From contig NZ_JALNZY010000066.1 of NCBI RefSeq assembly GCF_023229105.1, forward strand, positions 1 to 11,056: a stretch of DNA of 11,056 nt, in the 5' to 3' direction. Source of the DNA: Sulfurimonas sp. (GTDB lineage: Bacteria > Campylobacterota > Campylobacteria > Campylobacterales > Sulfurimonadaceae). Position 1 is the first letter of the stretch; each line of letters starts with the position of its first letter. A program made the position numbers and the translations under genes. The notes under the pieces were generated by a model, which saw only the letters and a list, made by a program, of their open reading frames with translations, was not told the DNA's origin and did not search any database. This document shows, one piece after another, positions 1-6,640 of this stretch.

Positions 1-84
1 TGACGACTTGTTTGTTCAGGATGACGACTTGTTTGTTCAGGATGACGACTTGTTTGTTCAGGCTGGCAGCTTGTTTGTTTAGGA
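1..84. repeat. Tandem 21-bp repeat, four units, open at left edge
   Basis: Units at 1-21, 22-42, 43-63 and 64-84 share a core reading TTGTTTGTTCAGGA. The first two are identical, the third differs only at its last base, and the fourth is diverged (TGGCAGCTTG at its start, TTTAGGA at its end). The array starts at base 1, so its true copy number is unknown. The period is a multiple of three. The plus frame from base 2 reads as a seven-residue repeat (DDLFVQD) ending in TAG at 80-82, but minus-strand frames are open too, so coding is not established. On the minus strand the unit contains GTCATCCTGAAC, which resembles widespread dispersed bacterial repeats. Confidence 0.9.
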
Positions 85-96
85 TTACGTATGTTC

Positions 97-143
97 CGTC
101 ATTCCGTGTCCTGTCGTCATTCCGTGCTTGACACGGAATCTAG
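97..143. repeat. REP-like palindromic element with a partial second copy
   Basis: The motif CGTCATTCCGTG occurs at 97-108 and again at 115-126. The second copy forms a hairpin with an 8-bp perfect stem, ATTCCGTG (119-126) with CACGGAAT (132-139), around a five-base loop. The first copy can instead pair over 10 bp, ATTCCGTGTC (101-110) with GACACGGAAT (130-139), so the two copies compete for one right arm. The sequence type (CATTCCGTGCTTGACACGG) resembles REP-like elements scattered in many bacterial genomes. It lies downstream of the 165-aa gene on the minus strand, where it could also act as an mRNA-end hairpin. That role is inferred. Confidence 0.7.
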
Positions 144-188
144 TTTTTGAATTAAATAGAGAGTTCAATTTAAAATATGATGTTATGT

Positions 189-686
189 CTAAAAATTGTA
201 AGATATTCCCCACTTTATAAAGGGTATGGCAGATTTCATCACTTGAAATACTTGCAAAAGCATAAAACCATCCAAATCTGCTTTGGCTGTTATATTTTTA
301 GAGCTTAGTGTTAAAAGGGTATGTTTTGAATTTATGTCGAAGGAAAAATTAACCTCTAGTAGGAGTTCTTCACTCGTTTTTAGGAGCTCTAGATTTACAC
401 TATCTGTTTTTGATATAACATTATCTTTATTTTCTTGACTCTCTTCATTTTTTTGATTCTCTGAATCTTTTTTATTCTCTTGTGTGGGCACACTTTGAAA
501 ATCGACAGTACCGTAATGTTTTGTCATAAACTCCTCGGCAGTGGAGATAAGATTTATGATAAAACTTCTTGTTATCATAAAATCAACTCTGTTTTGCATA
601 TCTTGATAATTTATAACAAATCTCAATCTATCTTCAAGCTCATCATAAATCGGTGTAAATGTTTTTGCTGTAATTTCTCTTTTCAT
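189..686 (-). CDS. Hypothetical protein, 165 aa, two parts joined by a charged linker
   Basis: I do not recognise this family. The N-terminal part (residues 1-68) is mixed alpha/beta-like and rich in charged and aromatic residues. Residues about 69-92 are low-complexity and dominated by E, N, K, Q and S, like a flexible linker. The C-terminal part (about 95-165) again looks folded, with alternating hydrophobic residues and an end reading IKWGISYNF. There is no signal peptide, membrane helix or Cys motif, so it is probably cytoplasmic. The ATG at 684-686 is chosen because the frame is open only from there with a Met. No Shine-Dalgarno sequence precedes it, and a -10-like TACAAT lies just 8 bp upstream, so the mRNA may have little or no leader. 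The gene is divergent from the tRNA-Thr gene. Its two-domain, non-repetitive composition makes a real gene likely; the function is unknown. Confidence 0.75.
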   Translation of the reverse strand: MKREITAKTFTPIYDELEDRLRFVINYQDMQNRVDFMITRSFIINLISTAEEFMTKHYGTVDFQSVPTQENKKDSENQKNEESQENKDNVISKTDSVNLELLKTSEELLLEVNFSFDINSKHTLLTLSSKNITAKADLDGFMLLQVFQVMKSAIPFIKWGISYNF

Positions 687-693
687 GGCGCGA

Positions 694-699
694 ATTGTA
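694..699 (-). promoter_or_regulatory. Candidate -10 box for the 165-aa gene
   Basis: On the minus strand TACAAT lies 7 bp before the start codon at 686, which would place transcription start about at the ATG. No convincing -35 hexamer is seen, and there is no Shine-Dalgarno sequence. The hexamer fits sigma-70 at five of six bases. Weak evidence overall. Confidence 0.35.
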
Positions 700-731
700 C
701 ATAAAATCAGTTTTAATAAAGGTTAATGAGA

Positions 732-737
732 TAAAAT
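732..737 (+). promoter_or_regulatory. Candidate -10 box for tRNA-Thr
   Basis: TAAAAT ends 14 bp before the mature tRNA 5' end, so a transcript starting near 744 would need only a short 5' leader removed by RNase P. The -35 region is AT-rich without a clear hexamer, as is usual for promoters in Campylobacterota. Confidence 0.45.
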
Positions 738-751
738 TCCACTCTATTTCC

Positions 752-828
752 GCCGACATAGCTCAGTTGGCTAGAGCAGCTGATTTGTAATCAGCAGGCC
801 CGGGGTTCAAATCCTCGTGTCGGCACCA
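752..828 (+). tRNA. tRNA-Thr (anticodon TGT)
   Basis: The sequence folds into a full cloverleaf. The 7-bp acceptor stem is GCCGACA with TGTCGGC, the D stem GCTC/GAGC, the anticodon stem GCTGA/TCAGC with loop TTTGTAA (anticodon TGT at 786-788), and the T arm CGGGG-TTCAAAT-CCTCG with one G-T pair. The discriminator is A825 and CCA is encoded at 826-828. The gene is 77 nt including CCA. It converges on the histidine kinase gene, whose stop codon begins only two bases beyond the CCA, leaving no room for a dedicated terminator between them. Confidence 0.97.
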
Positions 829-830
829 CC

Positions 831-1970
831 TTAAAATACCAAACTAACCGTCGTTAAACCGCTTTTTGAGTCTATCTCAATCTCAATCTTATATTTGCTA
901 CAAACTCTTTTTACGATATCTAAACCTATGCCAAACCCGCCCTCATGTTCATTAGCTCTATAAAACCTCTCGAAAATTTTACTCTGCTGCTCTTTTGCTA
1001 TACCAATGCCGCTATTGCTGATGCTAAACTTATCGGCTGTTAGCTTTAGCTTTATCTCTCCGCCATGTTTGTTGTATTTTATAGCATTTGATATTAAGTT
1101 GCCAAAGAGCCTCTGAGCACTTACTTCATCAATAGTTAAGGTGCTCTCTTGCAGCTCCTTATGGATAGAGATAGATTTTTTTAACGCCAAATCCTCATAA
1201 AGAGAGAGTTCATTTTCTATGATTTTTCGTATATCGAGCTGCTTTATATTTTGATGTTGGCTCTCAAGCAGCAGATATGTCAAATCGGAGTAGATTTTTT
1301 GCACTCTTTTTGCGCTGATATCCACTCTTTTTAAAATCTTCTCATCTATATTCTCTTTTTTTAGCCTCTCTATACTCATAAGTATCGCAGTGATGGGAGT
1401 GTTTAGCTCATGCGTTGAGTCTTTTATAAATTTGTCTAGCTTTACTCTCTCATTTTGTATCGGTTTTAAAAACATTTTAGATAAAAGATAGCCAACAACC
1501 GCTATAAGAGCAACTGAGAAAAGAGCAACGAGGAGTATCTCTTGAAGCAGTTTTAAAATCTCTTTGTCTGTTTTTTTGCTCTTAAGTATCAGGTACTTCA
1601 CGCCATGATGAAGTTGCGGGCTTAGGTCTATGAAATACTCAAACCCCTCATCTGCATAAAACCCCTGTTTTAGCGGAACATTTTGTATATCAAAGCCAGA
1701 TATAAGCGCTCTATCTTCATCATAAAGCGTGATTTCATACCCAGGAATGTTCTCTACCTGCAGCGGCTCTGAGTGCATATAGGAGGAGATAATTTTAGAG
1801 GAGAGAGTTAGTGCTAAATTTTGCATCTTCTCTTTTTTCATGGAGATAATATTTGAGGATTCATAGCTGTAAAAACTAACGGCAATAAAGAGGATAAGAA
1901 AGATTGATGAACTAAGATAAAGTCCTAAAAAACCGTAAAACGACTTTTTTTCACTAGATGTTAACTCTAT
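831..1970 (-). CDS. Sensor histidine kinase of the metal-efflux operon (start uncertain)
   Basis: This is a membrane sensor kinase that should autophosphorylate on His and pass the phosphate to the response regulator just upstream. Counting from the first ATG (1839-1841): a periplasmic region up to about residue 95 (with M22, H23, H78, H79), TM2 at about 101-122, HisKA with H144 in STHELNTPI, and HATPase_c with the N box NLISNAIKYN (248-257), G1 SNSGIGI, F box IFERFYRANE and G2 GGFGIGLDIV (301-310). All catalytic motifs are intact. The frame stays open upstream of that ATG back to a stop at 1992-1994, and this extra segment encodes an obvious TM1 (FYGFLGLYLSSSIFLILF and onward) preceded by SSEKKS. 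The true protein therefore starts earlier than 1841, but no ATG, GTG or TTG exists there. The end given here is an in-frame ATA at 1968-1970, six bases after an AAGGAG, which would give 379 aa. The gene overlaps the regulator's 3' end. Metal sensing is inferred from the operon. Confidence 0.85.
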   Translation of the reverse strand: MELTSSEKKSFYGFLGLYLSSSIFLILFIAVSFYSYESSNIISMKKEKMQNLALTLSSKIISSYMHSEPLQVENIPGYEITLYDEDRALISGFDIQNVPLKQGFYADEGFEYFIDLSPQLHHGVKYLILKSKKTDKEILKLLQEILLVALFSVALIAVVGYLLSKMFLKPIQNERVKLDKFIKDSTHELNTPITAILMSIERLKKENIDEKILKRVDISAKRVQKIYSDLTYLLLESQHQNIKQLDIRKIIENELSLYEDLALKKSISIHKELQESTLTIDEVSAQRLFGNLISNAIKYNKHGGEIKLKLTADKFSISNSGIGIAKEQQSKIFERFYRANEHEGGFGIGLDIVKRVCSKYKIEIEIDSKSGLTTVSLVF

Positions 1971-2610
1971 AGCCGACTCCTTTGATGGTAGTTATAAAAT
2001 CCTTGCCTAGATATGCCCTTACATTTTTTATATAGGTTCTTAGCGTTGCATCACTTGGCACTTCGCTCTCAAACCAGATATTTGCAATAAGTTCCTCATG
2101 GGAGACAATTCTATCTTTTTGCGAGGAAAAATATCTAATAATTTCAAAATCTTTTTTAGAGATTTTTGTCCTTTGTCCGTTTTTAACAAGCTCGTATGTG
2201 CTTATGTCAAGATAATTTTGTGAGTCAATTTTTATATGTGCGGCATCCATATTATGCACTTTTATAAGATGCTCTATCCTTGCGTCTAACTCTAAAAGCT
2301 CAAATGGTTTTTTGAGATAATCATCACACCCCAAATCAAAACCTTTTTTTAAGTCATGTGCAGAATCAAGCGAAGTGATAAAAATGGCAGGGGTAGTAAC
2401 ATGCTGCTCTTTTAGGAGTTTTAATAGCTCAAAACCATTTAAAAGCGGCACATTTATATCAAGGAGCATCAAATCATATCGCTTAGAGAGCAGTTTCTCA
2501 TAAGCCTCCTCTCCATCATAAACAGCTGATACGAAGTACCCTTTTTCACTCAGATGCTCGCTAAGAATTTCCGATAAAATAATATCATCTTCAAGTAGTA
2601 AAATATTCAT
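1954..2610 (-). CDS. OmpR-family response regulator, CusR/CopR-like
   Basis: A two-domain transcription factor of 218 aa, normal for the family. The receiver domain (1-about 115) has the acidic pair D8/D9 (after MNILLLE), the phosphoacceptor D51 in MLLDINVPL, T79 and K101 in the KKP motif. The C-terminal winged helix (about 125-218) carries the recognition-helix region DATLRTYIKNVRAYLG and ends with the typical TIKGVGYRVNI. Phosphorylation by the kinase encoded next should let it bind direct-repeat DNA. A matching pair of 8-bp repeats 11 bp apart lies at 8270-8288, in front of the first gene of the operon, which suggests autoregulation. The ATG at 2610 lies 9 bp after the RND pump stop with no clear Shine-Dalgarno sequence, so translational coupling is plausible. 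Its 3' end overlaps the extended kinase frame. Confidence 0.93.
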   Translation of the reverse strand: MNILLLEDDIILSEILSEHLSEKGYFVSAVYDGEEAYEKLLSKRYDLMLLDINVPLLNGFELLKLLKEQHVTTPAIFITSLDSAHDLKKGFDLGCDDYLKKPFELLELDARIEHLIKVHNMDAAHIKIDSQNYLDISTYELVKNGQRTKISKKDFEIIRYFSSQKDRIVSHEELIANIWFESEVPSDATLRTYIKNVRAYLGKDFITTIKGVGYRVNI

Positions 2611-2619
2611 TTGAGTATT

Positions 2620-5600
2620 TTACACTCTTTTTCTTAGAGAGTATAAAACAGGGATGATTAGCAGCGTTAAAATTGCAGAAGTCACTATTCCGCCTATCAT
2701 AGGCGCTGCAATTCTCTGCATGACCTCGCTTCCGACTCCATCTATGTACATAATAGGAACAAGTCCGCCAAGAATTGCAAAAACAGTCATCAGTTTTGGT
2801 CTTAAGCGTCCTGCGGCGCCTCTAAGCACTGCCTCTTTAAATGGTATATTTTTTTCTTTTGCCGCCTCATCAAGATAGATTATCATGACAATAGCCGTCT
2901 CCGCCGCAATCCCTAGCAGAGCCAAAAAGCCGACTATTACGGCTACAGAGAGATTAAATCCGAGATAATCTATATATAAAAACCCTCCAAGAACAGCTAA
3001 GGGCAGGGTTAAAAAGACAATAAGCGAGTTTCTAAAATCCCCCAGCGCAAAATATATAAGTACAAAAATAGTAAGAACCACTATAGGAACTATAAAACCG
3101 AGTCTCTCTTTTGCAGATTCGAGATACTCGCTTTGCCCTGCAAACTCATAGTAATAACCCTTTGGAAGTTTGATATTTTCTAAAAGAGCTCTCGCCTCTT
3201 TTTTATACTCATCCACGCTTACCCCGCTCTTTGGCGTGATATAAACAAAGGAGACTTTCATCCCTTTCTCACTCTTTATAACGCTTGGACCCTCTGTATA
3301 TTTTATATCTGCAAACATCTCTATAGGTAAAAATCCTGATTTTGTTTTAACCTTTAGCGCTTTAATCTTATCTATATCATCCCTTTGATCTGAATCAACT
3401 CTCATTGAGATAGGATGGCGTTTGAGCCCATCTATAAAGGTACCCACACTCAATCCGCCTACTCCAAAGGAGATAGCATCTAGTATCTCCTGCTTTGAGA
3501 GACCATATCTTGAGAGAGCATCTTGCTTTATCTCAATATCTAAAAAATAGCCGCTGTTTGATTTGTCTGCAGAAACACTCAGTGTGAGCGGGGTTGTCTT
3601 TAGTTTCTGCTCTATTTGTGAGGATATATCTTCTAGCATTTTATTGTCATCCCCGTAAAGCTTTATCCCCAAAGGCGTGCGAATCCCCGTTAAGAGCATA
3701 TCTATTCTGCCTCGTATCGGGTATGTCCATGAGTTGATAAGTCCTTTAACTTCAAGCGCTTTGTTCATCTCTAGCATAAGCTTCTCATAAGTCATCCCCT
3801 CTCTCCAAAGGGATTCATCTTTAAATGTGATGATACTCTCTATCATAGCAAGAGGAGCGGGGTCTGTTGCCGTATTTGCACGACCTGCCTTGCCAAAGAC
3901 AGTATCAACTTCGGGAAAGCTTTTTATAATCCTATTTGTCTCTTGAGTCAACTCTTTAGCAAGTTCAACACTAATTCCGTATGGAGTAACGGGCATATAC
4001 ATAAAGTCCTGCTCATTTAAAAGCGGCATAAACTCCCATTTTTGCGAATTGTAAAGAGGGTAGATATACGCTATGGCAGACAAAGCCAAAACAATAACAA
4101 GATATTTTAGCTTTAAAAATAATTTTAGCACAGGAGTATATAAAAATGTAAAAAAGCGGTTTATAAAATTTTCTTCCTCTTTTTTAATCTCTCCTTTTAT
4201 CAACAGTATCATCAAAACCGGCACTAAAGTAATGGAGAGAAGTGCACCTATTAGCATCGCAAACGTTTTTGTATAAGCAAGAGGTGAAAAGAGCCTAGCT
4301 TCTTGCCCTTCTAGTGCAAAAATAGGAAAAAAGGAGACGACAATAAGGATAAGAGCAAAGAAGATAGGACGACCAACCTGCTGTGAGGAGTCGATAATAA
4401 TCTCAATCCTGCTTTTTGAGCCGTCACTTTTGCTGAGATGCTTATGGGCATTTTCTATCATGACGATGGAAGCATCTACCATAGCCCCTATCGCGATGGC
4501 AATCCCCCCCAAGCTCATAATATTTGAACCTATATTAAAAAGGCTCATAAGCCAAAAACTAAGTAAAACAGTTAGCGGAAGCACGATAATAACAACCAAA
4601 GCACTCCTAAAATGAAATAAAAACAGAGCTATAATGATAATAACAATAATGGACTCTTCAATCAGCGTATTTTTAAGTGTATATATAGCTCTCTCAATTA
4701 GCTTACTTCTGTCATAAGCAGTAACTATCTCTACATCTGCGCTCCTTAGGGAGTCGATTTTGGCTTTTATCTTTTTTATTACCTCATAGGTGTTCCCTTT
4801 ATAACGCACCAAGACGATGCCGCCTACTACTTCGCCCTCTCCATTAAACTCGGCAACTCCGCGTCGTGGTTGTGGCACTAAAGAGAGCTCTCCTATGTCT
4901 CTAAGCTTTAGAGGAACTACGCCGTTTACCTTGAGTGTAATGTTTAATATATCCTCAATACTTGTGGCATATCCGCGAGCTTGAATAATATTTTCATAGC
5001 CGTTTTGTAAAATAATGCCGCCGCCAATATCTTGATTGTTATTTTTTAGAGCTTTTGTTATTTCATTGATTCCGATGTTATATTTAACCATCTTATCTTG
5101 ATCTACAAGTAGCTGATAATTTTTTACAAAGCCACCTACTGCCGCAACTTCGCTGACACCATCAACCCCCAATAGTCCATACTTTAAGTAATAATCCTGA
5201 TAATCCCTTAGCTCGGCAAGATTAAGTTTGTCTGATTTTAGTATATATTGATACGCCCAACCAACGCCCGTTGCATCTGGTCCCATGCTCACTTTTGCAT
5301 TTGATGGCAGAGTCGGCAAGATGGAGGAGAGCTGCTCTAGTATCCTGCTTCTTGCATCATATATATCCGTATCGTCTTTAAAGATGATATATATAAGTCC
5401 GTTTTCAAAACTGCTCATCGCCCTGATAGTCTTAATGTTTGGCAACGACATCAAGGAGCTTATAAGCGGATAGGATACTTGCTCTTCTATGATTTTAGGT
5501 GACTGCCCAGAGTAAGAGACTTGAAGAATTACCTGCGGGGGTGAGAGGTCCGGCAGGGCATCAAGTGAGATATGCTTAAGACTATAAAGACTCAAACCCG

Positions 5601-5670
5601 TTAATAAAGCAGAGAGTATAAGAACTAAAAATATATTTTTTGCACTATAACCTATAATCTTCTCAATCAT
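2620..5670 (-). CDS. cusA: CusA-type heavy-metal RND efflux pump, Cu(I)/Ag(I)
   Basis: Inner-membrane proton-driven transporter of the HME-RND family, about 1016 aa from the ATG at 5670. That start gives MIEKIIGYSAKN, which aligns with the known CusA N-terminus, and lies 4 bp after the adaptor stop. A GTG at 5688 would add six residues (numbering below includes them). Motifs seen: DALPDLSPPQV (43-53), GPDATGVGWAYQYIL (136-150), and the TM4 motif GAMVDASIVMIENAHK with D405, equivalent to the proton-relay Asp of CusA. Methionines M565 (YMP), M615 (APLAMIES) and M664 (RIDMLLTG) are spaced 50 and 49 residues apart, as in the E. coli CusA triad 573/623/672. The C-terminal half has GIAAE and GSEVMQRIAAPMIGG. 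Twelve membrane segments fit the hydrophobic pattern. The methionine triad argues for monovalent copper or silver rather than Zn/Co/Cd (CzcA type). Full length, no damage. Confidence 0.95.
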   Translation of the reverse strand: MIEKIIGYSAKNIFLVLILSALLTGLSLYSLKHISLDALPDLSPPQVILQVSYSGQSPKIIEEQVSYPLISSLMSLPNIKTIRAMSSFENGLIYIIFKDDTDIYDARSRILEQLSSILPTLPSNAKVSMGPDATGVGWAYQYILKSDKLNLAELRDYQDYYLKYGLLGVDGVSEVAAVGGFVKNYQLLVDQDKMVKYNIGINEITKALKNNNQDIGGGIILQNGYENIIQARGYATSIEDILNITLKVNGVVPLKLRDIGELSLVPQPRRGVAEFNGEGEVVGGIVLVRYKGNTYEVIKKIKAKIDSLRSADVEIVTAYDRSKLIERAIYTLKNTLIEESIIVIIIIALFLFHFRSALVVIIVLPLTVLLSFWLMSLFNIGSNIMSLGGIAIAIGAMVDASIVMIENAHKHLSKSDGSKSRIEIIIDSSQQVGRPIFFALILIVVSFFPIFALEGQEARLFSPLAYTKTFAMLIGALLSITLVPVLMILLIKGEIKKEEENFINRFFTFLYTPVLKLFLKLKYLVIVLALSAIAYIYPLYNSQKWEFMPLLNEQDFMYMPVTPYGISVELAKELTQETNRIIKSFPEVDTVFGKAGRANTATDPAPLAMIESIITFKDESLWREGMTYEKLMLEMNKALEVKGLINSWTYPIRGRIDMLLTGIRTPLGIKLYGDDNKMLEDISSQIEQKLKTTPLTLSVSADKSNSGYFLDIEIKQDALSRYGLSKQEILDAISFGVGGLSVGTFIDGLKRHPISMRVDSDQRDDIDKIKALKVKTKSGFLPIEMFADIKYTEGPSVIKSEKGMKVSFVYITPKSGVSVDEYKKEARALLENIKLPKGYYYEFAGQSEYLESAKERLGFIVPIVVLTIFVLIYFALGDFRNSLIVFLTLPLAVLGGFLYIDYLGFNLSVAVIVGFLALLGIAAETAIVMIIYLDEAAKEKNIPFKEAVLRGAAGRLRPKLMTVFAILGGLVPIMYIDGVGSEVMQRIAAPMIGGIVTSAILTLLIIPVLYSLRKRV

Positions 5671-5674
5671 CTCA

Positions 5675-6640
5675 TTACCACTCTTCACTCATATATGAGC
5701 CGTTTGTTAGAGCATCGCTATCAAGCAAAAAGAGCGCATTTTGTGCTACTTCGCTGCTCTCATCTACGCCGTGAAGTATTTGGTAGTACCCGCCGATGTA
5801 CTTAACTCCTACCTCTTTGGGTTCATATTGGCTTGCAGAGATTTTTACAAAGACATAAAACTTATCTGCTCTTTTTATTACGGCATCTTTTGGAAGCGTG
5901 AGCGCTGAGCTTAGTTTTTTGCTAAAACTCACTTTTGCAAACATATCTGGAAATATTTTAAAATTTGGATTTTTAATATCCATCCTGACATCAAAGGTCA
6001 AATCCTCTTTGTTTATTTTCGGATAAATTTTCTCTACTTTTGCAACTATAGGTTCACTTAAGCCCTCCACATCAATAAGTGCGCTCATGCCCTCTTGCAC
6101 AAACTCCATATCCTTTTGATACACCTTTGCAATAACCCACATCGAGGAGTCATCCACAATCTTCAAAAGGGTTGTGCCCGCTTTGACATAAGAGCCTTCG
6201 TAAATATTTTTCTGGATGATTTTCCCACTGTATTTGCTATAAAAAGGGATAGCCGCATCTTGAGAAGTGATTGCTTTTTGATTAACTTCATAGAGCTTTA
6301 ACTTCTGAAGAATTGTTGCATTTAGCGTTTGAAGATTTTTTGTACTCTCAAGCTCTTTTTTCAAGGTATATATCTCTTTTGAGTAGATATCAAATAGTCT
6401 CTGCCCCTTTTTAACGCTCTTATAAAGCTCGTTTGCATCAAGATTTTCAATATTTCCATCAAAGCGCAACACTAGTTCATAAATCTTTTGCTCATCATAA
6501 GAGGTTGTTGCATAATAGCTTTGGGTTATTTTTTGCATCTGCATCTTTGGCTTAATACTTTGAACATTAAAAGCCTGCTCAAATGTTTTTGAATGTGCTA
6601 AAGTAAAAATTAAAAGAACTAAAAGTAGCGTTTTCATCAT
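5675..6640 (-). CDS. CusB-like periplasmic adaptor (membrane fusion protein)
   Basis: The periplasmic adaptor that should join the RND pump to the outer membrane channel. The 321-aa product starts with a signal peptide (MMKTLLLVLLIFTLAHS, likely cut near residue 17). A split lipoyl/barrel-sandwich region follows: one half at about 51-80 (QKIYELVLRFDGNIENL) and the other at about 133-162 (FYSKYSGKIIQKNIYEGSYV). Between them lies a short alpha hairpin (about 80-125). A beta-barrel segment follows, with SSMWVIAKVYQKDMEFVQEG (165-184) and FPDMFAKVSF (230-239), typical of CusB-class adaptors. It is shorter than E. coli CusB (about 400 aa). M33 and M35 in KPKMQMQK, close to the mature N-terminus, could stand in for CusB's N-terminal metal-binding Met residues; this is inferred. 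Its start overlaps the upstream gene's stop (ATGA), and its stop lies 4 bp before the pump ATG, so the three are co-translated. Confidence 0.9.
   Translation of the reverse strand: MMKTLLLVLLIFTLAHSKTFEQAFNVQSIKPKMQMQKITQSYYATTSYDEQKIYELVLRFDGNIENLDANELYKSVKKGQRLFDIYSKEIYTLKKELESTKNLQTLNATILQKLKLYEVNQKAITSQDAAIPFYSKYSGKIIQKNIYEGSYVKAGTTLLKIVDDSSMWVIAKVYQKDMEFVQEGMSALIDVEGLSEPIVAKVEKIYPKINKEDLTFDVRMDIKNPNFKIFPDMFAKVSFSKKLSSALTLPKDAVIKRADKFYVFVKISASQYEPKEVGVKYIGGYYQILHGVDESSEVAQNALFLLDSDALTNGSYMSEEW

Noticed and set aside
1..84. CRISPR array
   Set aside because: The units are contiguous with no unique spacers, so this is a simple tandem repeat.
480..704. Plus-strand open frame opposite the 165-aa gene
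   Set aside because: It is antisense to a better-supported gene, has no ribosome site and is Cys/Lys-rich without family features.
5671..5688. GTG start at 5688 for the RND pump
   Set aside because: It has no Shine-Dalgarno sequence and adds six residues absent from CusA; ATG 5670 aligns with the family N-terminus.
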